The notes beneath the pieces are model-generated. The model did not search any database and was not told the origin of the DNA. It saw only the letters and a program-made list of their open reading frames with translations. A stretch of DNA of 64,000 bases. It comes from Magnolia sinica (Eukaryota; Streptophyta; Magnoliopsida; Magnoliales; Magnoliaceae). The position numbers and the translations under genes were made by a program. Shown in pieces: positions 10,741-22,333 of this stretch (position 1 is its first letter; each line of letters starts with the position of its first letter). The stretch is from the NCBI RefSeq assembly GCF_029962835.1, contig NC_080589.1, positions 18,993,586-19,057,585 of the forward strand, read 5' to 3'.

Positions 10741-12514
10741 AAAATTCTCCTATTTTGGAATACCTTATCCACCAATCTTGACCTTTTTGTGTTTAATGTG
10801 GACCATTTGTTGCACTTTTCTTGCAGGTCTCAATTTGAAAGGTTAGGATTGTCCCTTTGAGGAGATTTTGGAGCATGGTCCATCTACAGTGGCTTCCAAC
10901 AGACTAATGGTACGGATCACACTCCATCATGGGACCCACTTGTGCAAACTGAAAGCCAAAGCATACCATGGATATCCTCTGGGTCGAGTAGTCTGTAATT
11001 CCTCTTCAACCTGGCCTTCTAATGATCACCTGAATATTATGAATTTGTTGCTATTGTCCAAATTTTAGGATTAGCAGTTGGATTGGCAGTCGGTGGTCAT
11101 CAATCCTGGTGGCCGTAGTTTGGTTACTATATTTGAACTTTTGGCCGTTCTATTCTAACCATTCATTTGATGGCCGCCAATCAGTATGATTTCCTGGCAA
11201 TGCTCCATATACTGTGGGCCCCATGATTTAAATGGGTCTAGATTTAAACTCAGAGGCCCCAGATTATAGTCCTTGTTTCTCTTGATGCAGTTGTTGGTGA
11301 TGGATTCAGTTCTCCTGCATGGATTGCATTTGTCCATCAACAGACTGGGACCCACCATACAAGACAAGCTAAAGCCAAGACTTGCTAAGGGAATAGTGGG
11401 ACACACAACACAGAGGACAAGTGGGCCCATGCTTCTGTAATCCAGACCATTCGCCTGTTGTGTTCCTACCATGTATGGACCATTCTCCAAGATCAGGCTG
11501 ATTGGAAGATTCCAGCCAGTGCTGTCATCACCACGCCATGGTCTTTCTTTAGTTGAATTGGGCGTTAGCTCTGTTTATTTTTCTTAACTGTCAATTTCTG
11601 TGCTGCCAATTGAAAAGGTAAGATTGTCCTGTTGAGGAGAAATTTGGCAGGGTCCATCCAAGTAGAATGCAACAGATAAGTTTCCAGACCTGACCTCAAC
11701 CTGTTAATGTGAGCTGTTCAGTCCAATCTGTCAGGCCTGCTAGGCTTGGAAACCTCCTCCCCATTTCATATTTCCAAACTCCAAAGCTCAACTTGACTCA
11801 ATGTCTAGTTGGGTCAGGTCGACTTGAAGACTTGACTGAGTCTTTTCCTGACCCAACTCAATATTTTGTATTTTAACAGAAGTTTAAAATGTCTGGAAAT
11901 GGTAAAATAACCAAAATAATGTAGTTCCGTTGTTTTATGTACTGTTAGCAGGCAGATAGGGTCACTGGGGAGGTCGCGGGTTCAGATCTGCCCCTTTGTT
12001 TTTCAAAAAGAAAATCTATTGACTGGGTGAGTGACTCAGTTGAGTCTCCCCAAGTTGTATTGAGTCGACCGAGTTTCCATACTGAATCAACTGAATCTTG
12101 TTTTGAGTCTTGACCAAGTCAAGCTCATCAGCAAGTTTGCAAGAGATTCAGCTTGAAATCACGCCGAATTGAGTTCAAAGTTTTGAGTCGACCTACCAAG
12201 TTTTGGAACTATGCTTCTTAAGACAAAACCCAGAGAGAATTAGAACTAAATCGGCTGTTAGACCTGTGGTTAAGAGTCATTAGTTCTCAATTAGAGCTCT
12301 TGGGTTCCATCTTTCATAGGCTCTAATGAAACCCAGCTCATTCCAGTCCAAACTGGTACAACCACTTGGGTCTGTTTAGATTACTAGGGTGCAACAATTA
12401 TCCATGAATAGAGAAATTTGAAGGGTAGTTCAAGGAGAAGAGTAGATGCAATAGGAAGACTGTTAGTTGGGCAAAAGAAGAAGAAACCTTAGGACTCAAG
12501 GAAACATCTCATTT
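10741..12514. other. Upstream region of the Gly/Pro/Cys-rich gene, copy 1
   Basis: No open gene is seen. Several short spacer-type repeats recur within the stretch and elsewhere in the window (for example 'gtccatctacagtgg', 'gaaaggttaggattgtcc' and 'gacccaccatacaagacaagc'). Similar sequences occur around 55100-55520 in an intron of the Tubby-like gene. A tRNA-like or promoter element could not be made out before the TATA box at 12515. Confidence 0.45.
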
Positions 12515-12522
12515 TATATAAA
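12515..12522 (+). promoter_or_regulatory. TATA box of the Gly/Pro/Cys-rich gene, copy 1
   Basis: TATATAAA lies 133 bp upstream of the predicted start codon and is followed by a CT-rich leader (about 12590-12625). The sequence is conserved in copy 2 at 45481-45488. A 'ttcacactgtag' just before the coding exon (ending at 12640) could alternatively be a splice acceptor after a short untranslated exon. Confidence 0.5.
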
Positions 12523-12654
12523 CAGGAAATCTTCAAGCATTGTAGAATACAGTTACATAAGCTTCCTAGCGAGCCTTTTCACCTTAATCTTGAGTTTTTT
12601 TTCTCTCTCTCTTTCTTTGTTCTTTTTGTTCACACTGTAGGGGTGTTTTAAGGT

Positions 12655-13725
12655 ATGGGACCAGGTGGGGGTGGTGGGCCGGGAGGACCCGGACCTGGTT
12701 GGGGTGGTGGGCCAGGAGGATCGGGGCCAGGTTGGGGTGGTGGACCTCCAGGATGGGGACCTGGCGGGCCCGGGTGGGGACCTGGTTTTGGTGGTTTTGG
12801 GGGTGGTTTGTGCAGCATATTATCTTCATGGTGAGTGTTTCGTTTACTCAAACCATGTTCTCTTTTATTATTATTATGGAGAAGTGTTGAAAGGTAGTTG
12901 ATGTGAAAATGGTAGGCAGGCACGAGCTTTGAATGCCATCCTAGCCTTTCATGTAAATAGACAAATTCCTGAGCTTTGATTGCTTCATCAGATTCATTGT
13001 TTTTTAAAAAAATAAAAATAAAAAATCTTCATTTGTCTCATTTAAGCCCCTGAGCTTTGATTTGTTTCTCTTTTTTCTTCTGACCTCACCTTTGTGTTTT
13101 GGGTTGTGGTGAGAGATGCGGCCACCCGGACCTTCTAGTCTTGGTTGGGCCCCGGGGCCTGGAGGTCCACCACCAGGTTGTGGGCCCTGCTGCTGTGGCC
13201 TTTGCAATTGTTTGGGCCGCATGATTTCATCTTGGTGGGGCATCTACGTAATAATTGTGTCATCTCTTTTATTCAGTTTGTTTAAATGAATGGTTAATGA
13301 GGCGCTTGTTAAGAAATCAAAACAACTGATTTCATATTGGTGGGCCACTTGGGCTGCCTGATCAGTTAAAAAAGGCTGAGAATTGCTCTAAAGGGAAACA
13401 TACGGTTGATGATGAATCGAATGTGGAACAACCAAATCTGTTTCACAATCCTGATTGGACAGATGTTGTTGTGTGATCACAGCCCACATCTGATTAATTT
13501 TGTGGTGTGGCCCACAGCCTGAAATCAACGGCTACAAAAATGCCACAGTAGCTCAATGTCCAGCCATGGGATTGATTTATTCTTTTGTTCTTTGATGTAT
13601 TTTGTAACTTTTTTGTGTCTTGCAGCTTCTACTTCCTGTGCTGTTGTTGCCTGTTACAAGAGTGCTGCGGACCGTTGTTCGGTGGGCCGCGTGGACCTGG
13701 TGGCCCACCTGGCCCTGGCTTCTGA
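12655..13725 (+). CDS. Gly/Pro-rich protein with Cys-rich hydrophobic C-terminus (two exons), copy 1
   Basis: Predicted exons are 12655-12830 and 13626-13725, giving 91 residues. The donor is tcatg|GTGAGT and the acceptor ttgCAG|c. The split codon becomes Cys, so the junction reads ILSSC-FYFLCCCCLLQECC. The first ~50 residues are almost only Gly, Pro and Trp, with two 11-residue GPGGPGPGWGG-type repeats. The C-terminus is a short hydrophobic Cys cluster followed by GGPRGPGGPPGPGF and stop. Cys clusters of the form LCCCCLL preceded by a low-complexity Pro/Gly region are typical of plant CYSTM-like small membrane proteins, which are tail-anchored and stress-linked. Similarity to that family is my inference from pattern alone; the extra Gly/Pro tail is atypical. 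Without the splice, exon 1 ends at a stop after SSW. The copy in the second duplication unit keeps both splice sites and the frame. Confidence 0.6.
13116..13234 (+). CDS. Possible alternative first coding exon, copy 1
   Basis: An ATG at 13116 opens a frame that begins MRPPGPSSLGWAPG, then GGPPPGCGPCCCGLCNCLGR, then MISS, and reaches tcttg|GTGGGG. Splicing here to the 13626 acceptor gives the same phase and the same SSC-FYFLCCCC junction as the upstream exon. The result would be a protein of about 72 residues with additional Cys. It therefore looks like a duplicated first exon lying inside the intron. It cannot be included after exon 1, because the join would create TGA. Differences from copy 2 (Ser-Ser-Leu for Pro-Arg-Pro, Ala for Gly, Asn for Asp) are mostly amino-acid changing, so this copy may be under relaxed constraint. 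The donor is weaker than that of exon 1. Confidence 0.4.
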
Positions 13726-14668
13726 GATGGTATTTCTAAGAAATGGGTTTTATCTAATAACATGAAATGTAGTGGATGATCTATGTCCCATCGTATTTTG
13801 CTTCATTGTATTTTAGATGTTTAATGGATGGTCTGGATCTCATGGCCTCATCCATGATCATGTGACTTGATCTTGAAATGCTGTAGTGGATTGTTTCTCA
13901 CATATGCATTGGCTACTTTGTATTTTGTACGTGTACGCATGTTACGTGTGCCTCTACGTTTTTTTTTGAGCCACCAACACCATCCATTGTGGGGTCCACC
14001 TTTCAACGGTGTAGATCACTCACATCCATATATCCCATGTGAAAGGGTAGACCGTTTGTATTCGTCAGTCTATACCAATACGTCTAACCAAGATGCCCAA
14101 GACATGTGGCCCACCCTGGATCGAGCATGGCCAGATAATCGCATTGAATCTTAACCATCTCATTTCGCCTGCTGAATCTGGCCAGCTGGCCGTTTTCTCA
14201 CCGTCCATTTTGGGTCCATGGTGAAAAATAAAATAAAATTGCTAGTCTTCAAATTCAATACTGGAGATGAGAGTGTTGTGATGATCACTGCGATTTTCCA
14301 GATGTGGTCCGTTCATCATGGCATAAGATCTGGACACGTTGCATGTAGATGTGTAAGGTTGATGAGATCCCACAAGCTCACACGCTTCTTGGTGGATACC
14401 TGACTGTGGGGCCCACCGTAATGTATGTGTCTTGTATCCACACCGTACATCCGTTTCGCCAGATCATTTTCGGGTTGGAACCCAAAAAATGCAGCAGATC
14501 CATCTAAATCTCAGGTGGAAGTAGAAAAAAAGGTCCGAATTACCTTTCAAAAGGGCCCATCTAGAGATCTGAGTGGGTTGAATTTCCACACCATTCATTT
14601 TCCACGTGTAGGGACTTGTGACAAATGTCACTGAGATTTTTAAAATCTTGTGATAAGCAAATGAGTTT

Positions 14669-14706
<38 letters not shown>

Positions 14707-15766
14707 CGCCTACGCTTTTCATATACAACAAAAACTTCCATTTGGGTCAGTACTCATGTCATAGGTTCGAGTATTGATTGGGTGTGTTGGGTATAAGTGC
14801 AAATGTAAAATAATAATAAAATATTTTTTTTGTTCATTTTTATATTTGATTATAAAAATATCACGTGATTAAATTTTATCATAGTTGACCATTAAAGAGA
14901 ATAATTGGCAATAAATGACCGTTGATCACATGAGCCGGCATTCTTATCTTTAACTTGGTAGAGATAAGAGAGACTTTTAAGTTTAGAGGAAGGCTAAATT
15001 GTTTGGTTATATGATCCAACATGGCCATATAATTGAGACTGTCAGGCCATCCATGGCATTTTTTCTAGTCTAAACGGTGGATCAAAATAGTCGAAATGCT
15101 ATATATAATATTTTCATGCTTGCATAGGGTAAAATGAATAATTCTCTTATTTATATAAAAGTCAAAGGAAAAAATAATCATTTTGTATAGCGAACGGTCA
15201 ATTTTTAATAGTAACTCTGATGGAAATTAGCACTCGGCATTTTATAGCCTTACATGAAAAATAAAAATGGTTATTTGGTAATACTTAAAAGAGAAGGGGT
15301 TATCGCAATATTAATGCAAATTGCAATATTATATACACTCCAATAATTTAAAATTTTGTTAGTTAATAATAAAAACTTTCTAATTATTTTCGATGACATT
15401 TACCTAATGATATCTTGAGAAAAATCACAAAATTTGAAAATCTCTCTAAAATTTCTGAATCAACGAGATTAGCCGCTGTGATCTCCATAAAGTCGTCTTT
15501 ATGAAATTATCACAACCTATTTAAAATTTGTTTAGGTTTCCTTATTAGGCCCCTCGATGGAGCTTGATTATCAGAGATGTATTACTTGTTCCTCTAGCTA
15601 TCACTCAGCGGGCCGAACTTTGTGCTGTGCTTGCTAGGGGTTGCAGGGAAGGTAAAACCCCTTGCTTGGGGGTCCAAGGACAAAGCTCCCGTCCTAGATA
15701 GCAATTTCATAAATTTTTAAGTGTTTTATGTAAATTTTAGTTCATTTGGAGTAATATATATATACA
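13726..15766. other. Non-coding spacer downstream of copy-1 gene
   Basis: No gene is seen. A (TA)n run lies at about 14672-14702; the equivalent position in copy 2 is a (TTTTTG)n run instead. About 15064-15650 is absent from copy 2, where 'ggcattttttataatcagggaaggt' bridges the gap. I see no target duplication, so this is probably a deletion in copy 2. Confidence 0.55.
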
Positions 15767-16308
15767 GGGAAAAGGTACTATGCGTTGGACCTCACGAGTA
15801 TGTCCCATGAGGTCGAGCTGTGTGGGCCCCACCGTGATGCGTTTCGAACATCTACCCCATCAAGCAGATGCACCATTCCATCTTGGGCCTAGGTCTCAAA
15901 AATCAAGTCAATCCGTGAGTTGTGTGGGCCACACCACATACAAAAGTGGAGAGGGGCCGTGCACCATTAAAACATTCATAACCATTTTTTGGGCCCACCG
16001 AGATGTGGTTTGCAAATCCAGCCCATCCATTATATGTGTCCCACTTGGATGAGGGTTCAGACCAAGTTTCAGACGCATGAAAATTTCAGGTGGGCCCCAC
16101 CAAGTGCTTTTATATGTTTTAACGGTGTATTCACATGATTTTAGATGGTATGGCCCACCTGAGTTCAGTATACAGCTGATTTTTGGGATATCCCATATTT
16201 AAAGGGGACCCATCAAATGCACGGTGTTGATGGTCGACACGCATCACGGTGGGACCCACACAGCTTGACCTCACGAGACGTGAGGTCAAGCGCATAGTAC
16301 CTTTTCCC
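15767..16308. mobile_element. 542-bp MITE with ~80-bp terminal inverted repeats
   Basis: The ends are GGGAAAAGGTACTATGCG and its complement CGCATAGTACCTTTTCCC. Pairing continues for about 80 bp inward with a few mismatches and two small gaps, through 'gacctcacg' and 'gctgtgtggg.cccaccgtgatgcgt'. No protein is encoded. The flanks are TA-rich on both sides (atatatata), which hides the exact target duplication. Copy 2 lacks it: 'gagtaatgtatattttattgtgtgag' near 48112-48137 is the corresponding empty site. It is a non-autonomous DNA element; superfamily not assigned. Confidence 0.8.
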
Positions 16309-16924
16309 ATATATATATTATTTTTTGTGTGTGTGAGAGAGAGAGAAAAAAAGTCATCATTGTATTGAGAGTTGTTTCTTTCTCTCTTTTTATTTTTATT
16401 TATTTATTATTATTATTTTTTGAACATAGTAGATTGGTGTGATTCCATGAATGTAACAAAAAGGAACCATATACATCTTTATGTTGTGGTTTGCATCTTC
16501 ATTTTATTTTCTTTCTGATTGTGATACCGACTCTTTATGTGGATGAGAAGAGATCTTTAACCCAACATTACATTAACCCTTTGGATGCCAGCAAAAACTC
16601 ATTTGCATCTTTTTAAAAGCACAGTGGAAACTTCATTTATATGTAGAAAGTATGGGATAAAACATTTACCTTGAATAAAAGTTAAAAAATAAAATAAATG
16701 AAAGATCCGAGTGGGTTCCATTTTGGGCCGAGGCTTGCCAATGGCAAGATCCACCTGGTGAACAATTCAAATCACGTGGCTAGCCATATTGGCACATATG
16801 CAGTGTGGGGAGGAAAGCCTGCAAAAATGATTTTGACCCTTGAAAATAGATATGGATTGTTTCGATGCCCGCTCAAAATCATTTGGGCCATAAAGTAATG
16901 TAGGTATTACATTGATATGGTGAT

Positions 16925-17045
16925 ATCTATTCGGCTCGAGCTCGATAGCTCAGTAGACAGATTTATAGATTCTGTCTCAACGTTGAGATAATAGGATTGA
17001 ATGCCCATGTGGTGTAAATGTATGTGTGTGGGTGTGTGTCAGTGT
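16925..17045 (+). mobile_element. tRNA-like SINE fragment, copy 1
   Basis: The sequence 'ctcgatagctcagtagacag' resembles a polymerase III box A. About 45 bases later 'aggattgaatgccc' resembles a box B, and a GT-rich tail follows. The copy-2 version (48690-48830) has the closer box A 'tagctcagcggtagacag'. No folded cloverleaf with good acceptor pairing could be drawn, so a functional tRNA gene is unlikely. Confidence 0.35.
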
Positions 17046-17051
17046 TAAAAA

Positions 17052-17142
<91 letters not shown>
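17052..17142. repeat. (AT)n(GT)n microsatellite
   Basis: A compound dinucleotide run. It is absent at the equivalent place in copy 2 (about 48830-48850), so it arose or was lost after duplication. Confidence 0.9.
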
Positions 17143-17144
<2 letters not shown>

Positions 17145-18507
17145 GCTATCAGCTAAAAATCATGGAAGTAAAGAAAATGTCCAGATTTCACGTATAGAAG
17201 TGGGACATTGAAAGTGGGGGGTAAGATGGGGACACCAATTCTATTAGCCGATTTTGACACTACCTTCATCTCTTGGATTTTTATTTATTTATTTTTCTTC
17301 TGTATTCTATTAGCCGTTGTGCTGATAAAACACGTAACCGCCCACTGTTCATTTACTTTCGCTGGAGATGGCCTATATTTTAGTGCGAACCAGGTTTTTC
17401 TTGGGAGGGTCTTTGTTTTTATTAAATATTAAAAAGCACCTATTGAGATGGTTTGAGAGCGGGATCTTCATAGAGGTGATTTTGAACCAGGCTAATTTTG
17501 GCCTTGGAAGTTTGCTCTGCCCACACAAGTGTACGAGGAAGCTCATGTACATGTCACACATGCTAACTGTTGGATATGGCATGTGAGAGGCTTACCTGTG
17601 GAAAACTATTAGTGAATGAGTTCCGCATAATTTTCCTTTGGATTCATCTTTTAAATTCTTTCTAAAGGTCCCAAGATTTTGTAGAATCCAGGCTGTGTTT
17701 CAGAGGTCTCAGAGCATCTTTATACAGATTTTGAAATTGCGTATTCAAACTCAAAATTTTATTGTTTTAATGTACTCTTGTTTAATTATATGTGATGGTC
17801 ATTTTTTAAATACATTTTATGATCAATTGAGGTATCGGCAGGCATAATCATGGATACACCATGAAGGAAATGGGATTTCAAACAATAGAGAGAATATAAA
17901 TAAATAAAATATATTAAATAAAATGGATAGCGACTGCCGATGACCATCCACCAATAAAAGCAGCAATAACCAACTGCCACACTTTGCAGGGAACAGTCGC
18001 GGCAACAATAGCTCCTGCAACCGGCCTCCCTCCCTTCATGCATTATTTATTTTTACTTTTATTTTTAAAAGGAGCAAACGACGCCAACCACAGTGGTAGC
18101 AGGCAATAACGGAGAGGAAGGAGACAGAGAAGAGGGAGATGGGTTTCTTGAAGGGAAGATGAGATAAAAGGAGAAAATGAAATGGAAATGGGCTTGTTTG
18201 GGACTTGAGTTGTGGGCAAATAATGATATACACAGAAGTGAAAGCCAAGTCTCTTACTAAAGACCATTAAAGGTCATTAATTAGCCATTTGTGGGCTGAT
18301 TTAGGCTGAGTATTGAAAAGCGAGATCTAACTGATGGTGTGGTCTATTTTTGTGATTAACGGTCTGGATCTCCTGTGATGTAACGGTTGATATATGTATT
18401 AAAATAAAATTCTACAATAATAAAATTTTGGATTTAATTATCATGTTTATAGATCTTGATATTATCATCATGGCTTATAATTGAATATACGAATGGGAGG
18501 TGTGCCC
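17143..18507. other. End of duplication copy 1, non-coding
   Basis: An open stretch at 17368-17586 is matched in copy 2 (49081-49326), but it has no recognisable domain and ends differently in the two copies, so I do not call a gene. The region ends at the copia element 1 target site AGAAT (18508-18512). Confidence 0.5.
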
Positions 18508-18512
18508 AGAAT

Positions 18513-18993
18513 TGTTGGACGTAGGCCAGTGGGGCCCACTGGTGAGCAATCACTGGTGGGTGGGTCCCATAAGTTTAGGCATCTTCCGGCCTTTCTCCTT
18601 TTTCTGTTATATTTCAAATTCAATTTGAATTTGATTTATGATAGGAGATGGGGATAAGACCGGATGATATGGTCTCATCCAAACTCTCTTCCTTTCCTAT
18701 AAAAAGGGATGAGCTTCTCTCGTTAATGGAATCATATATGAAATACAGAGAGTATACGGAGAGAGACATATTGTGCACGAGAGTCTGTCCATTTTGGCTT
18801 GTCCTTGGGACGATCTAATCCATAGATCGCAATCCGGGGCCACTTATACCGTAGGATCAGAGGTGTGAATAGATCCATCTGCTCTAGTAGTAGATAGGCG
18901 GACCGTTGGAGCGTCAATCTTCTGCTTTGTGAGGGTTCCAAAATTCGTGTAAACCGTCAGATCTTAAGGGCTCACCTTCCGCACTTCCTTTCA
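18513..18993 (+). repeat. 5' LTR of copia element 1
   Basis: Starts TGTTGGACG and ends CTTTCA. A TATA-like CTATAAAAAG lies at about 18697-18706. The opposite-strand open stretch at 18732-18941 recurs in the 3' LTR and is a chance frame. Confidence 0.95.
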
Positions 18994-18994
18994 G

Positions 18995-19006
18995 TGGTAT
19001 CAGAGC
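18995..19006 (+). other. Primer binding site of copia element 1
   Basis: TGGTATCAGAGC, one base after the LTR, is complementary to the 3' end of plant initiator tRNA-Met. This is the standard primer of plant copia elements. Confidence 0.9.
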
Positions 19007-19784
19007 ATATTTAATAGTGGATCTCCGATTATATTCATCTAAAAAGGTAAGTAACCCATCCTTTCTTTTTGGATTGGAATCCATGTGTATGGTGGATTAT
19101 ATTTTGCAAACATGTAAATCCAATTATGATGGACCAAGGTGATCATCTAGACCTTTATGATTCCATACACCTTATGTACACCAATAGTTGTTGTATTGAA
19201 CTACACCTCTTAAATAAAGGCATGCTCACCTACACACCTACACATGTGCGCACCTTTGCACACGTGTCATGGATGTTGAATCCGAACGATCCATAAGATG
19301 CGGAATCCCATGAAACCTCAAGGGGTGAATTTTCACCCAGATCTAAAATTATAGTGGGCCATAGCAAAAAGAAATTCAAATCAAGGGAAGAAACTGTTTG
19401 AATTTTTTGGACCACCAAAGTTTTGGGTCGAAGTAAAAATTGGTACCAGGGGATTTCATGAGATTCTGCTTCATGTGGACCGTTCAGATTTTCTAGACTC
19501 TTAAGAAGTGATGAGTTCTCAAAAAGGTTTGTATGTAGTATGTACGACTTGGTTCGCAAGTAAGCGTTCCGCCACTTAAATATAGCTATAAGTGACGTCT
19601 CTCTCCATACTGATAGTGAGATGTCACAAACTCTATAGCTGCTATGCAGATGTACACGTCTGTACACATGTTGACTGTTGTGTAGATGTACACATTCTGC
19701 ACACATGTTGGCTAATATGCACATGTACATGCACATGTACACGTGTTGGCTGTACACGTGTTGGTTATTCTGAAAGATAGCTTC

Positions 19785-19818
<34 letters not shown>

Positions 19819-21409
19819 CATGTACACGTTGGCTGATGTCCTCATTTTGTACATGTGACAAGATAATGTACATAAGATGTTGTATTGTAATTCATGCATG
19901 TACATCTCACCACACTTACAGCTATTGTTGTTGTATTCAACTACATCACGTGATAGATGCTAGACAGCTATTGTTGTTGCATTCAACTACAACACGTGAC
20001 AGCTATTGTTGTTGTATTCAACTACATACGTCACCAGTATCAAATGTACGTTGAATTGCCTGATGTGCACTTGAATGGGCTGATGAGCACACGTGTTGGC
20101 TAATGTACACACGTGTGTTATATATAGCTGAAGTACACGTGTTGGATATCTTATACGTGTGCATGTGTTAATTCTTACAACACATGTGTACACTGTACAC
20201 ATGTTGGCTATCTGTACACTTGTTGTTAATTCTTACAACACGTACACATGTGTACATTGTACACGTGTTGGCTATCTGTACACGTGTATGCACGTGTTGG
20301 CTATCTTATAGCTGATGTGAACTTGTACACGTGTTGACTGATATACACGTGGGCTAATCAGCCACATGTGTGGGCTGTATGCTTATATTATATATGGACC
20401 CACTTGTTATAATAGTCAACCCATGTGGAAGCAGATTGGTTGGTGCACCACACACCAGCTATATATAACTTCTTAATTGACGTCAGCAACACATGGGTCT
20501 GATCATCAGGCAAATAACTTGTGTATTACAAATGTGGAACGCCTTATGAATGGATGGCCTTGTTTTGGGCAAAGGCCCATCCATGGTGAGACCCACCATA
20601 TAGATGACCTGGATCTGTTACATACACGCCACATTGGCATGTGTGTGTGATAGGATTCCACACCCATTTTTCAAATGATCTAAACCATTGAGATTGTTCA
20701 TCTCATTATGGATTGCCCCTAAAATAAATATTTCCTAGATTGAACAATCCTATAAATATCACATCAACTTGATTAATTGACATATACATGCATATGAATG
20801 TTGTTTCCTTTAAAACATTTTCTTCAATGTTGATCAAGTGATCCAAATGATCATCTACCATGATGATCAATGTTGATGAAAGGATTCATTATCAACAATG
20901 ATCATTGAAGGTGATGATCGGATCCATCTCTAATGGACATGATCACTAGTGAAGAATGAACTCTCTTCATATTTAAGCACTTTCTATTTTTTCAGATAAT
21001 GTTTATATATGTGTGATATTATTCAACTTGATGTGTTTAGATCTAAGCCCTCCTTAATTTTTCATTGGAAAATATAGAAAAACTTAGTGCTTAGATGCTC
21101 CCTATACACATAAAAATAGGTTGTGCATAACCTGAGTGGGAGTTTATTCTCCTTCACCAAATGATGCATGCAACCAATAATGGAAGGTTGCACGTTATAA
21201 AAATTTATTCTTATAAAAGCTTTAAACTCATCTTAAATAGAGAACTTGATTGTTCTACACCGCTCATTCGGGTATGTGGACTTTCAGATCTCGTTAAGAT
21301 GCGTTTACTACTTTTATACTTTGAAAATTTATATAATACGTAAAAATGTTGATGATTAGTGTCAATATCTTAAATCATAGCTAAGTAGTGATACTTATGC
21401 AATGTAGAG
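19007..21409 (+). repeat. Long leader of copia element 1 with CACGTG minisatellite
   Basis: The 2.4-kb leader has no gene. About 19640-20350 is a degenerate minisatellite of 'tacacgtgttggcta' type units with about nine ACACGTGT or CACGTG palindromes. It also holds three copies of 'cagctattgttgttg.attcaactac' (19919, 19968 and 20001) and an (AT)n run at 19786-19817. The last part (20820-21340) has a diverged match at 50330-50740, so at least that part belongs to the family's leader. Confidence 0.7.
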
Positions 21410-22333
21410 ATGGCCACCAAAGCATTAATCGCTGAACAGCTGAAAGGATAACATTTCGACGGCAACAACTATGAAGATTGGTTCCGCGCGGTGTGATGCC
21501 TTCTGGACGAGGACGACATATCTCACACACTCGATGTAGTTCAAGAGGAACCCATCTTGGCTGAAAATGAAAATTTACAAGAACAAAGGGTTGCGATGAC
21601 TCGCTATAATAAGTAGTGAAAATAAAATCGTTCAACCCGTAATGTCCTTCTTAGCACTATGTACAAAGAACTCATACCTACGTATGAAGTGCATGAAACC
21701 GCTAAGGGAATCTGGGAAGCACTGACAGATGCCTATGTGTAGAAGTCAGACGCGAGAATTAGGGCAATGGAATTAGAATTTCAGGAGTACAGGATGCCTG
21801 TCGCCTACCCCATCAAAGATCATATCGTAAGATGGACCAAATGATAGGTGCCTTTAGGAATGTTGGGGTAAATTGACTGAAAATCAGAAGACTATAGGCA
21901 TGCACTGTTCCTTGCCTGAATCTTGGGCCCAAATCAAAAGAATTCTGAACCATACTGATTCTATCACTACGTTCAGAGACTTTTGTGGCCACTTGGTACG
22001 TGAGGTTGAAGTGAATGCAATTCAGCCAGGTTCGGCCAAGGCTTTTGTAGCAGAGACCCATAAACAGAAAGCTAACAATAAACGGTCCAAAGCTCGCAAG
22101 AAGGCGAAAAAGAATAATAAAAAACAGAAGACCACAACACCTCCTCCAAATCTCAAGAAGGGGAATGGAAAGAAGAAACAGAAAAAGACAAATATAGTCT
22201 GCTTTGTCTGTGAAAATTCTGGCCATTATGCTCGGTAGTGTGCCCATAAAAAGATGATAATTTCTCAGTCACAAGATACTATGTATGTAGGCATTTGTTC
22301 TGAAATCTTTTTCGTTGATACTATATTTAACGA
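21410..22333 (+). pseudogene. gag of copia element 1, broken
   Basis: It starts MATKALIAEQL and reads through a UBN2-type gag domain, with stops at about 21461, 21495, 21616 and 21740 and a frame change near 21840. The 3' part is open from 21873: a Lys-rich basic stretch, then a CCHC zinc knuckle CFVCENSGHYAR followed by a stop in place of the next residue, with the final Cys just after it (about 22199-22241). No intact nucleocapsid can be made. Confidence 0.85.

Noticed and set aside
12648..12923. Minus-strand Pro-rich open frames opposite the Gly/Pro-rich exon (also 12584-12829, and 45519-45882 in copy 2)
   Set aside because: They are mirror frames of the GC-rich 33-bp repeat. The plus-strand gene has a TATA box, matching splice sites and a conserved 3' exon; the minus frames have none.
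16925..17000. Functional tRNA gene at the box A/B-like words
   Set aside because: Acceptor and T arms do not pair into a cloverleaf, so a SINE-like remnant is the better description.
17368..17586. 72- and 81-codon open frames shared by both copies (17368-17586 and 49081-49326)
   Set aside because: The different C-terminal ends caused by an indel, the absence of a known domain and a competing open frame on the opposite strand make this a chance frame in conserved duplicated DNA.
18732..18941. 69-codon minus-strand frame present in both LTRs of copia 1
   Set aside because: It is repeated only because it lies in the LTR, with no protein similarity or start context.
21813..22247. 144-codon minus-strand frame over copia 1 gag
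   Set aside because: It is a shadow of the Lys-rich gag segment, which reads as Phe/Leu-rich on the other strand.
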